From positions 37,689,949 through 37,753,948 of the forward strand of contig OX387182.1 of the NCBI GenBank assembly GCA_947561395.2: a stretch of DNA of 64,000 nt. Direction: 5' to 3'. Of this stretch, positions 1 through 8,981 are shown piece after piece (the stretch's first letter is position 1; each line of letters opens with the position of its first letter). The stretch is from Buxus sempervirens. Lineage: Eukaryota > Streptophyta > Magnoliopsida > Buxales > Buxaceae. Both the position numbers and the translations under genes were made by a program. The notes beneath the pieces were generated by a model. The model ran no database searches. It worked only from the letters and a program-made list of their open reading frames with translations, and was not told where the DNA came from.

Positions 1-708
1 GACTTATAATTTCAAATCTAGGTTTCATTTCTTTGGACCGTTGTGGTGGCAAGAAGCTGATATCCGATGTTTTGTTCACATATTGGGTCATACAATGTCA
101 ATGTTGGCAAGAAATATAGTGAAACTCCTTAAGAATATCTATTGCAAGATCAGAATTTTGGTTGACACCAGGAAAATCGATCTTTAACTAGGCAGCAAAA
201 CAGGTAAGACCACTTCAATGTAGTCTACTTTATTAGCTCTTTCACTCCCTCCCTCTCCTGTTTTATTTATTTAATTTTTTTTTGGGTGGAATCTTTTTTT
301 TTTTTTTTTTCATATCTTTGCCTGGTAAAACTTTTGTTCTAAGTTTATAGTGTTACTTACCTTTAATTTAATTCAAAATTGATAACCAGTGCATGTGCTT
401 GCTGTGTTGTTGCTCAGGGAATATTCTTAATCATGGTTATTTACCACCCCAATGACATTCTTAATGCTTAATCCCAAATAACTATTAACGACTGATGATT
501 AACTTGTAGTAGCATGGAATACCTGACAGAAATTCTACATGATATGGTGAAACCCTTAAGCTACTTTGAATGATTCGAGTGATAGTTGCTTAATTTTTTT
601 CTACAACTGACTGTCTTGTTTTGGGGTGGAAAAATCTGACTCAAGCCCATCACCCTGTCATTTCCAGGACGTACTCGTTTAGGTTGGGGTCAAGTGGGTT
701 TAGATTTG
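1..708. other. Intergenic sequence, nothing recognised
   Basis: No gene family is recognisable here. One frame is open for about 180 bases at the left edge and is followed near 205 by a donor-like CAG/GTAAGA, so a cut exon is possible, but the peptide resembles nothing I know. A T-rich run lies at about 276-310. The right end is the 8-bp target site (709-716) of the hAT element. Confidence 0.3.
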
Positions 709-738
709 GTTGAGCTTAGTGGCGGAACCACACCAACC

Positions 739-739
<1 letters not shown>

Positions 740-783
<44 letters not shown>
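740..783. repeat. Poly-C tract (44 bases)
   Basis: This is an uninterrupted run of C just inside the left terminus of the hAT element, followed by a T-rich stretch. Its length may be inaccurate because long homopolymers are poorly resolved in sequencing and assembly. Confidence 0.9.
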
Positions 784-785
<2 letters not shown>

Positions 786-1077
786 CTTTTTTTTTTTGAT
801 TAAAAAAAATTTCTATATGTTTTAAGTTTAAATTTTTATTTTACCTCCTCTGAAATTTCTATTTTGCCCTTCCTAACTCATTGAAATTTCTATATTGCAT
901 AAAAAGTGTTAAATTATTTAATGCTCATAATATGCTAATTATTGATGCAAAAGTTATAAATTTTGGTTTTTTATTTGAGTGTGTACATAATAGGGATCTA
1001 TTTCATGATTGGTTGAATACACTTGAATGGTACTGTTGTTTGCGTAATTGAATGGGAGACAAGTGGCTTAATGACCG

Positions 1078-1470
1078 TGATAAGCTACGTAGATCAAGGA
1101 GGACATTGAAGCCAAACCCGAAGTATCTTCAAGGATAAGGATGAGATCTCAAAGCAATTGTCGTTGGGTTAGGATTAGTCATTAGCTTATCTTATGCTTT
1201 ATTCTAGGAGTTGGGATTATCATATCAGTAGTTGTAGTTATGATATTATTATCATTATCTTAGTTCCTTTATCTTAGGCTTTGTTATTATCTTAGTTCCT
1301 TTATTTTAGGATTTTAGATGTAGCTGAATAGTAATTGAGATTGGCTTATTTATAAGCCATGAACGAGAATAAGAAGGTAGGCAATTGTTATTTAATTATA
1401 ATTGTGGTTTATCTCTCACCCCAAGAGAGTTTCTCGTTATTGTTTGCTAAGTTCTGACTGGGACCTATCA
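1078..1470 (+). repeat. 5' LTR of the Gag-only element
   Basis: Starts TGATAAGCTACG and ends GGGACCTATCA. It is repeated almost exactly at 2567-2959; visible differences are AAGGAGG versus AAAGAGG near the start and TTGTCGTTGG versus TTGTAGTTGG about 70 bases further on. A TATTTATAAG TATA-like element lies near 1348. Confidence 0.95.
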
Positions 1471-1471
1471 T

Positions 1472-1483
1472 TGGTATCAGAGC
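1472..1483 (+). promoter_or_regulatory. Primer-binding site, initiator-tRNA-Met type
   Basis: TGGTATCAGAGC lies one base after the 5' LTR. It is the standard plant LTR-retrotransposon site complementary to the 3' end of initiator tRNA-Met, and so primes minus-strand DNA synthesis. Confidence 0.92.
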
Positions 1484-1492
1484 TTCGTTTCA

Positions 1493-2512
1493 ATGACAAC
1501 CAACAAAGAGAGGATCGAGACCTTGGAGGTTGGACTAGGTGGAGTGCAGGACGGCATGCAGAGGATGGAGGTGGCCATGGCTGAAAGGCTACAACATTTG
1601 GAGGATTCCATCAATAGGCTCGCTGATTTGGTTGTTTCAACCAAGGGATCACCAAGTTCGCATAATCCAGAACGAGAAGGGCCCTCGCGTATACACCGTG
1701 AGGACAACAACATTGGGAGACAAGTCTTTTCATCCAAGATGGCCAAATTGGAATTTCCGAAATATGCGGGGGACGATCCAACCGAGTGGTTCAGTCGAGT
1801 GACTCAGTTCTTTGAATACCAAGGCACGGCCGACAACCAGAAGGTGTCTTTAGCATCCTTCCATCTTGAAGGAGAAGCCAATCAATGGTGGCAATGGTTG
1901 TGCCGTGCATACAAGGAGGAAGGTAGATCCGTGACGTGGGAGATATTTGAAGAAGAGTTATGGGCTCGTTTCGGACCTACTGATTGTGAAGACTTCAACG
2001 AGGCATTATCCCGAGTACAACAAGTGGGTTCCCTACGGGACTACCAAAAGGAGTTCGAGCGGTTGGGCAACCGAGTTCATGGATGGACTCAGAAGGCATT
2101 AGTGGGCACGTTCATGGGTGGTTTGAAACCAGAAATTTCTGAGGACATCCGCATGTTCAAACCAAATACGCTCAAAGAGGCAATTAGTTTAGCTCGTATG
2201 AAAGCTGATCAGCTGCTTCGTCAACGAAACTTCATGCAACCGCCAGCTAGCACCCCGATAGCACTTCCAACACCACATAGAGCTACTTCTCCTTCGTCAG
2301 TAAAGCGCTTGACATGGGATGAGATGCAACGAAAACGTGCTCAAGGACTTTGTTTTAATTGCAATGACAAGTTTACATTTGGGCATAAATGTCGCGAACC
2401 ACAACTGTTGCTGCTTGAGAAAGGTGACGGGTCAGATGGCAGCATAGGTGAAGAGCTTGGTGAAATAACAATGTTTGGTGGTAGAAGATGCAACCTGGGA
2501 GAACACGGATGA
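1493..2512 (+). CDS. gag: Gag protein of the short Gag-only LTR element
   Basis: An intact 339-residue ORF starts with ATG ten bases after the primer site. The N-terminus (about residues 1-50) is a predicted coiled coil rich in Glu, Leu and Met. A Ty3/gypsy Retrotrans_gag domain follows at about residues 85-235 (PKYAGDDPTEWFSR, QWWQWL, YQKEFERL, FMGGLKPEI). A zinc-knuckle variant begins at residue 287 (CFNCNDKFTFGHKC), the C-X2-C...GH-X-C form seen in plant chromovirus Gags. Gag would form the particle that packages element RNA. No in-frame stop or frameshift is present, unlike nearly every other coding region in the window. The ORF ends 54 bases before the 3' LTR, so no pol was ever part of this copy. 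Confidence 0.9.
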   Translation: MTTNKERIETLEVGLGGVQDGMQRMEVAMAERLQHLEDSINRLADLVVSTKGSPSSHNPEREGPSRIHREDNNIGRQVFSSKMAKLEFPKYAGDDPTEWFSRVTQFFEYQGTADNQKVSLASFHLEGEANQWWQWLCRAYKEEGRSVTWEIFEEELWARFGPTDCEDFNEALSRVQQVGSLRDYQKEFERLGNRVHGWTQKALVGTFMGGLKPEISEDIRMFKPNTLKEAISLARMKADQLLRQRNFMQPPASTPIALPTPHRATSPSSVKRLTWDEMQRKRAQGLCFNCNDKFTFGHKCREPQLLLLEKGDGSDGSIGEELGEITMFGGRRCNLGEHG

Positions 2513-2551
2513 ACTTTAGAATTCAACGGACCTTGAGGACAAGGTTCCGCT

Positions 2552-2566
2552 TCATGGGGGGAGTAT
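2552..2566 (+). promoter_or_regulatory. Polypurine tract of the Gag-only element
   Basis: ATGGGGGGAGTAT lies directly before the 3' LTR at 2567. This is the expected position and composition of the plus-strand primer. Confidence 0.75.
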
Positions 2567-2959
2567 TGATAAGCTACGTAGATCAAAGAGGACATTGAAG
2601 CCAAACCCGAAGTATCTTCAAGGATAAGGATGAGATCTCAAAGCAATTGTAGTTGGGTTAGGATTAGTCATTAGCTTATCTTATGCTTTATTCTAGGAGT
2701 TGGGATTATCATATCAGTAGTTGTAGTTATGATATTATTATCATTATCTTAGTTCCTTTATCTTAGGCTTTGTTATTATCTTAGTTCCTTTATTTTAGGA
2801 TTTTAGATGTAGCTGAATAGTAATTGAGATTGGCTTATTTATAAGCCATGAACGAGAATAAGAAGGTAGGCAATTGTTATTTAATTATAATTGTGGTTTA
2901 TCTCTCACCCCAAGAGAGTTTCTCGTTATTGTTTGCTAAGTTCTGACTGGGACCTATCA
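2567..2959 (+). repeat. 3' LTR of the Gag-only element
   Basis: A 393-bp repeat of 1078-1470, TG...CA, followed by the target copy GACTG. Confidence 0.95.
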
Positions 2960-3174
2960 GACTGCTTGATCACATATATTGAGAAAGAAGTTTTTTGTGA
3001 AATTTCCAATGAAGACATTATAAAGTATTATCAAAATATGCAATTACGGAGGGTGATTTTGTAATACTTTGTAATGTAGTATTTTTAATGTAATATGTAT
3101 TTTTCAATTATGCCATTTGATATATTATTTTGGCCCCAACGATTTAGACTCCTAGTTCTACCACTGGTTGAGCT

Positions 3175-4062
3175 CAAACCCATTGTAAAATAGACTCAAA
3201 CCAACTCATTGCATGCCATGCCTAAGTTTTCGCACTGATAGTGGTGCATTGTGGGCTGAAACAAAGAAACCCATGGAGATGACACTTGTATGTCAATGGT
3301 AAGAGGAAAGGAGTATAGGACTGCTTGACTCTATGCCTCTTTCATGCATTCCTCTTTTATATATTAAGGTGCACAAGAAGCGAACAAATGTCTTGGTTCT
3401 TCATTTTGGGATATCTTCAATGACCTAGAAACTTGTTCTTATTCCAAACCCACCTTCCATTTCATTCTTCATATCTTATTTCTTATTGAATGTTGTAATG
3501 TATGTTGTTTGTTTTATATTTGTAGTAAGGCTATTAAACCATTCTTAATGATTTAGATATAAATCTAATTTTTCTAATTGCAATATGTGGATAAAGATAA
3601 TGGATCGAGAGTAACTTCGGCTCAGAAGTCAATCGGATTCTTGATCATCCTGATGATGCACCAAGTGATTTTCATGATTTTGATGAAGAACTTCTAAGAA
3701 TGGAAAGGGCTGCAATAATGGCTGCTTGTGTAGAATATCAGAATTAATAGCAAGCACTCTACTATATGTAGGAGTACATTGGTGAGATGGATGGGACACA
3801 TTTTATATTTCCTTAATGACTTTTTTTGAGTAAATAGTTTTGTATTATGCTTTAAATTGGAAAATTTATCTAAATATGTGTAATTTGGGTTAAGATGTGT
3901 TAACCAAGAAGCAATTTTTATGCTTCTTATCTTATCAAATGTGCTTTTTTGCTTTAATATAACAAAGAAAATGTGATCCTAACAACTTTGCTTCGTGAAA
4001 GATCTTCATAGAAGTGAAAGCAATCTAATTGCTCTTCTTGCTTTTTAAAGCAATAAGCAAAG
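3175..4062. other. Intergenic sequence with a short unidentified coding-like piece
   Basis: Mostly AT-rich. At about 3640-3748 a frame reads DAPSDFHDFDEELLRMER and continues to a stop at 3748. It looks coding-like but I cannot assign it, and upstream it is closed by stops. The rest, up to the CACTA target site AGC at 4063-4065, holds nothing recognisable. Confidence 0.3.
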
Positions 4063-4470
4063 AGCCACTACAAAAAATGACACTTTTACCGGCGGTAAGC
4101 TACCGTCGGTAAAACAACAATTACTGCCGCTAAAACCATTTCTGGCGGTGACTCCTCTTGCCGTAAAAGATGCCGTCACTAACACTTATAGTGGCTGTAA
4201 AAAACTTACCGCCGCTATTGCCCATTCATTAGCGGCGGTAATCTACCGCCGCTATTGCCCATTCATTACCAGTGGTATATTACCGCCGCTATTGTTATCA
4301 CTCATTAGCGGCGGTAATCACCGCCTCTAAAAATGGTATTTTAAAAAATAAAAAAATGCCATCATGACTTTTAGCGGCGGTATTTCCCGCTTTTAGTGGC
4401 GGTATTTCCCGCTGCTAAAAATCATATTAAAAAATAAAAAAAAATTTGCTGTTGTCCTTCAGCAGCATAT

Positions 4471-4476
4471 ATACCA

Positions 4477-4510
<34 letters not shown>

Positions 4511-4565
4511 GGAGAGATAGAGAGAGAGATGGAGAGGGAGAGATAGAGAGAGAGAAATAGAGATG

Positions 4566-4624
<59 letters not shown>

Positions 4625-4700
4625 CGATAGGGATAGAGAGAGTTTGAGAAAGAGAGATAGAGATAGAGAGAGAGAAAGAGAGAGTGAAACCTTTGAAGAA
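4471..4700. repeat. (GA)n microsatellite
   Basis: Long interrupted GA/GAGATA repeats inside the CACTA element. They are flanked by subterminal inverted repeats on both sides, so they are part of the element rather than of the target locus. Confidence 0.9.
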
Positions 4701-5313
4701 ATCTGTAGAGAGAGAAATACTAAGATGTTAGTGAGAGAATAAATTTACAAAAAAGAAAAGAAAATATAAATAATAAATAAAAAGAAATGCATACCTGTAG
4801 AGAGAGAGAGACAAGAAGAAAAAGATAAGAAGAAAAAGTTAAGGTGAAGAAGAAGAGGCTCGGTTCATATATACAGAAGAGACTTTTAGGGGCGGTAACA
4901 AAATTACCGCCGCTAAAAGTCGAATAAAATTTCAAATTTGGCGCTTTAACCTTTAGCGGCGGTAGCTACCGCCCCTAAAAGTCAGACGAAATTCATTTGA
5001 TTTAGAATGCGGGAAAAATTCCCGCTTTTGCTTTTACCGGCGGTAAGTTCCCGCCCCTAAAAAGTCACTCAGTAGCTCCAGCTGCATTTTTCAAAAAAAC
5101 GACTAACTTAGTTACCGGCGGTTAACCGCCGGTAAAACCTGTTTTATTACGTTTTTACCGGTGGTTTTTAGAACCGCCGGTAAAAAGTTTACATATTTTC
5201 ACCGCAAACGCATTTTTTTACGGCGGGAATGACTTTACAGCCCCTAAAAGCCCTCTTTTAGCGGCAGGAATTCGATTACCGCCGCTAAAAGTAATTTTTG
5301 TTTTTTAATAAAT

Positions 5314-5600
5314 GGCTTTTAGGGGCGGTCACTTGTTTACGGCCCCTAAAAGCCCTCTTTTAGCGGCGGGAATTCGATTACCGCCGCTAAACGTATTTTT
5401 TGTTTTTTAATAAATGGCTTTTAGGGGCGGTCACTTGTTTACGGCCCCTAAAAGCCCTCTTTTAGCGGCGGGAATTCGATTACCGCCACTAAACGTATTT
5501 TTTGTTTTTTAATAAATGGCTTTTAGGGGCGGTCACTTGTTTACGGCCCCTAAAAGCCCTCTTTTAGCGGCGGTAATGAACCTACCGCCGCTAATAGTTA
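5314..5600. repeat. 102-bp tandem repeat in the CACTA element
   Basis: Units start at GGCTTTTAGGGGCGGTCACT at 5314, 5416 and 5518, exactly 102 bases apart; the third copy is partial. Each unit contains paired motifs GGCTTTTAGGGGC...GCCCCTAAAAGCC and TTTTAGCGGCGG...CCGCCGCTAAA that can fold back on themselves. Confidence 0.9.
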
Positions 5601-8070
5601 GCTTTTTGGGGCGGGAAGGATCTCACCGCCTCTGAAAACCCTCTTTTAGGGGCAGTAATAGGCGTACCGCCGCTAAAAGTATTATTACCGACGGACTGAT
5701 ACCGCCGGGAATAAGGCTTTTTTTGGCAGGACCTTCCCGCCAACTTGTTGCCGGCGGTAGATATGTTACAGCCGGTAAAACTTACTATAGCGGCGGTACC
5801 TGCCGCCACTAAAGGCTATTTCGCGCTGAAAAAATGCGCGCCATAGAATTTTCGCGCGGAAAAAATGGTAGATTAATTTTTAGGGGCGGGAAGTGCTTTT
5901 ACCGCCGGTAATAGTGCTTTTAGCGGCGGGAATCAGGTTACCGCCGCTAAAAGGCGCTGCTAATTCTGCTCGTTTTTGTAGTGAGCTATGTCAAAGGCAG
6001 CCTATGCAATACTTCTCCACACACCTCTCTCATCATGTTTCTCTACTTCCCTTCCTTGCATCTACCGTTCAAGCAACCAACTTATTGGTCACTTTGGTGA
6101 TATGTTAGAATGCTCAATTTGATAGGTGATTGCAATTATTGTTATATTTTTCTTTACTTGATTACGTTTTCCTATTGTGAGACATGGGAAAAATCACCGG
6201 AATGATCATCCCTCCGTCAACACACGGGCTCAACGCAAAAGTGGGAGAGTCGCCACCATTCATGATTTTGGGGTGAGAATGGACACCAAAGAGTTCAAAA
6301 ATAAGCAAAAATAGCCAAAAGATAAATTCTAGGATAAAAATAACCCTACTTGAAAATCAAATCCAGAGATGGGTAAGGGGATTAAATTATGAACGGGGGA
6401 AGGTGTTAGGCACCCCCATTCATCCACACGAAGTGGTTGCCAAGTGCATGTTCATGCTAAAAAAAAAAAAGAAGCTTGCTAAAAATCATGAAAAAGCCTT
6501 GAAAAAGGAACAAGTGTATGATATATTCACATGAAGATCCAAATGGATTTTAGATCCTCTCTTATGTCAATATCATTTCTGGAATATCTCAAAAGATAGA
6601 AATCCAAATCTCAAGTTGCTTAAAACCAAGTTAAATCAAATCCGGAAAATTCGGTGAAAAGTATGCCATTTGCCTTGAAATCATTCAAATCCAATTCTAA
6701 ATTGAACCAAACCAAATCCATTTGAAAGATTAGGGTAAATAAGAGTCTCATGCAAAATTTCACTTCATTCCGATGAAAAATCTAGGAGTTATGCTCCTTT
6801 GAAATTGCTGCTGGGATTTTTAAAAGTGGTAAGTGGGCAAATTTGGAAAATTGTCTAGAAAAATCCACTACATAAAAGTCCACGAAATTTGGTGTGATTG
6901 AAGTTTGTATGGCCATATTTCAAAAGAAACTAGCCTCATACAAAAATCCCTTTGGATGTACCCTGGGTGGTCTCCCGAACAGGCCCCGAAGATCACAGAT
7001 TTACCCAGAAAAGTACAAATGAACAGTTCTAAGTAAATCGGCTACCAATAATTCAAATGGAATCCAAAAATTATGAAACCAACTGGATTTGAAAGTAGAC
7101 TCATAAAGGAGTACTCAGAAATAAAAATCACTCGAATCGGACTTAAAACGAACACATGGCGGTCCGTCGAAGTGACAAGTTCTGTACTTGAACCTGAACT
7201 GTCCACTCAACTTCGACAGAGAGGTGTAAAAAATCCGCTGGATAGAAATTTGTGAAATTTGGTGGACATAAACTAGACAGCCTCACCTTTCTCATGGTTC
7301 TAGAATCGCCCCAAAATTCATCCGGATGATGAAGTTATGGGCGTCCGAAGTAAGGGTACAGGTGCTGTCAAGCTAAGCCATTTTTGAGTAAAACCAAATC
7401 CGAAAATTGATAAAAATGTGTGCTTCGTGCAAGATGAACACAAATACTTTAAAAATCATCCAAAAGGCATTTCAGAATTGATTGAGGCCATTTATTTGAG
7501 ATTTATCACAATGAATGTAATAAACCCCAAATATGAGCCTATCCCGCCAAAATAGTGATATGTATGTGCAAGTGTAAAAAAACCAAACAAGATCATGCAT
7601 ATAGATTCAACAAGATAGGTTCTAGCATAGCCTAGGGTTCCGTTCCATTATTGTTTCCCTCTGTTCTCTCTCCCCGTTAAACACGGTTCTTCAAGATAAT
7701 CAAGGGTACTTTGAATATGGAACGGTCTACAATCAATCAAAAAGGCCTTATGCTACATGGGTTCTAGCACTAGGGTCAATCCCCAGTCTCGTTTCTCCTA
7801 GATCCCGCCTCCACGTTTTACGGCTAGGGGGAGTCTCGAGATACTTTGAGCCGGGGAAGGATTTCCACACATACAAACAAGGCTTTATACTACAGAAAGG
7901 TAGAAGAAGAGATCTAGATCTAGGAATGTAAAGACAGAAAATAAAAAGAAAAGTTGAGGCTTACCTGAGTTCGGGAGGTGATTCCGCAGCGGTTTTCTTA
8001 TTCTCTTGGAGTTCTTCTTTGCGAGAATTCAAAACAAGAGTTGAGTGCCATTTGCTTAAGGAGGAGCCTC

Positions 8071-8080
8071 CTATTTATAG
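8071..8080 (-). promoter_or_regulatory. LTR TATA box (left LTR)
   Basis: CTATAAATAG on the minus strand lies about 170 bases downstream (in element sense) of the palindrome array. Telo-box-like CCTAACCCTAG lies just upstream at about 8086-8096. The right LTR has the same box at 19628-19637. Confidence 0.7.
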
Positions 8081-8247
8081 GCAAATGCTAGGGTTAGGGT
8101 TGGTGAGAATGGTAGACACAACATAATGTCTATAGCCCACCAACCTTAACCCTAAGGCTATTTCCGAGATTTCCCCTCATTTAATGAGGGATATGATGGT
8201 AAAAGTGAAAAGCTCTCGAAAAAACCCTAATTTTGAGCAAAACTAGC

Positions 8248-8390
8248 GTATCCGGCATGTCAGGCCGGATACACTAGAGCTTTAATGTATCCGGTATATA
8301 ATGCCGGATACACTAAAGTTCCTTTGTATCCGGCACTTTCCACCGGATACAAAGAGAAGCACTTGTATCCGGCCTGAGTTGCCGGATACA
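8248..8390 (-). repeat. Four-unit palindrome array in U3 of the left LTR
   Basis: Four inverted repeats in 143 bp share the stem GTATCCGG...CCGGATAC, at 8248-8272, 8286-8312, 8323-8353 and 8364-8390. Their loops differ. One loop in element sense is CAACTCAGG, the same as in the large Ogre-like LTR at 48172-48240. Confidence 0.9.
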
Positions 8391-8432
8391 GGGAAAAAAG
8401 CCTTTTTTTTCTAAATTTTAACACAGGCAATA

Positions 8433-8514
8433 CTTATTTACATGTAATATCGTTTAAGTAAATGTCCTCGTTTAAGTTAATCTCCATTTACTTAAGATAT
8501 TACATGTAAATAAG
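8433..8514. repeat. 82-bp hairpin in the left LTR
   Basis: Two arms of about 30 bases (CTTATTTACATGTAATATC ... TTAAGTAAATG and its inverse, with a 2-base bulge) surround a loop of about 20 bases. The copy in the other LTR (19987-20068) keeps the arms, while the loop has accumulated several clustered changes. A related, decayed hairpin occurs in an unrelated solo LTR at 41047-41126. Confidence 0.88.
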
Positions 8515-8963
8515 CAAACACCCCCCCATTTGAATCCATTAAAAATAGTTCCAGACCCAAATTCCAAGTGAATAAAAAGTCAACTTTCCAGTTCTAGGCA
8601 AAATTCCGATTTTTCAGGTCTGGCAAAAAAGGTTCAATATGTTAAAACCAAGGTATTTGTCAAGATTTAAAATCTCAAAAAATTCTTTTATGCAATAACA
8701 TGGCTAAAAACCTGATTACCGGGAAAAATTATCTTGAAATCTAGCTTTAAAAAATATTTCATTTTCTGGGGTCAAAAGTCAACAAAATTCAACCGGAAAA
8801 AGCTTGAATTTGCACAAAAGATTGAATTCGGGCATTTTCCTTTTCCGTTTTGGATTCAAATGGGTTAAGTATCTCAAACCCAATGCAAAGAATTGGAAAT
8901 TCCAATAAAATATTTCTCTCCTTCAAGATTTATCAAAAATCGTGCAATTTTGGGGTGTCTACA

Positions 8964-8981
8964 ACTACCCCTCTTTGCTGG
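8964..8981 (-). promoter_or_regulatory. Polypurine tract of the 14.3-kb element
   Basis: In element sense, AGCAAAGAGGGGTAGT directly precedes the 3' LTR, which begins at 8963. Confidence 0.75.

Larger units (their letters stand above)
1078..2959 (+). mobile_element. Short Gag-only LTR retrotransposon (TR-GAG type)
   Basis: Two 393-bp direct repeats beginning TG and ending CA (1078-1470 and 2567-2959) enclose a primer-binding site, one gag ORF and a purine tract. There is no protease, reverse transcriptase or integrase. Flanking 5-mers are GACCG (1073-1077) and GACTG (2960-2964), a TSD with one change. By eye the two LTRs differ at only 2-3 positions, so insertion was recent. The structure matches the published class of terminal-repeat retrotransposons with a GAG domain, which must borrow pol functions from an autonomous partner. 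It interrupts the hAT element. Confidence 0.92.
1031..3064 (+). pseudogene. hAT transposase C-terminal relic, interrupted by the Gag-only LTR element
   Basis: The reading frame at 1052-1077 encodes MGDKWLND and then meets the nested LTR element. Beyond that element, at 2965-3064, the frame resumes with LITYIEKEVF, QNMQLRR and a stop. The motifs YIEKEVF and QNM(K/Q)xRR are what I recall from the extreme C-terminus of the plant TTF-type zinc-finger hAT-like proteins (dimerisation region). Directly before MGDKW the expected arginine codon is TGA, consistent with CGA to TGA decay. The fragment is non-functional. Family assignment is from memory of the motif; the interruption and TSD are visible directly. 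Confidence 0.65.
717..3166. mobile_element. Non-autonomous hAT-superfamily DNA transposon, split by a nested LTR element
   Basis: The ends are imperfect inverted repeats: TAGTGGCGGAAC at 717 and, read from the other strand, CAGTGGTAGAAC ending at 3166. A perfect 8-bp duplication, GTTGAGCT, flanks them at 709-716 and 3167-3174; 8-bp duplications are typical of hAT elements. Subtracting the nested 1,882-bp LTR element and one TSD copy leaves about 563 bp, far too short for a transposase, so this is a deletion derivative. It keeps only the end of a hAT transposase reading frame, and a 44-base C-run sits just inside the left end. Confidence 0.85.
4066..5983. mobile_element. Non-autonomous CACTA (En/Spm) transposon
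   Basis: The left end is CACTACAAAAAATG and the right end, read inverted, is CACTACAAAAACG. The 3-bp duplication AGC flanks both sides (4063-4065 and 5984-5986). These are the defining marks of CACTA elements. The 1,918-bp interior encodes no transposase. It is packed with direct and inverted copies of TACCGGCGGTA, TTTTAGCGGCGG and TTTTAGGGGCGG, the subterminal motifs that bind the transposase in this superfamily, and carries a GA microsatellite and a 102-bp tandem repeat. It would need a TNPA/TNPD-type protein from elsewhere to move. Confidence 0.93.
6176..8963 (-). repeat. Left LTR (3' LTR in element sense) of the 14.3-kb element
   Basis: A 2,788-bp LTR. In element sense it starts TGTAGACACCCC at 8963 and ends ATGTCTCACA at 6176. 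It carries the 82-bp hairpin (8433-8514), a four-unit palindrome array (8248-8390) and a TATA box (8071-8080), in that order in the direction of transcription. Confidence 0.95.

Noticed and set aside
3640..3830. EMDGTHFIFP-like reading near 3785 considered as a Harbinger transposase remnant
   Set aside because: The matching frame is interrupted by stops within a few codons and no other Harbinger motif is present.
4720..4935. Hydrophobic minus-strand ORF in the CACTA element
   Set aside because: It is produced by the GA/TC-rich microsatellite and is not a gene.
7073..7255. A 60-codon ORF that recurs almost unchanged at 18630-18812, suggesting a conserved small gene
   Set aside because: Both copies lie at the same place in the two LTRs of one recent element, so their similarity reflects the LTR duplication rather than selection. 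They also run on the strand opposite to the element.
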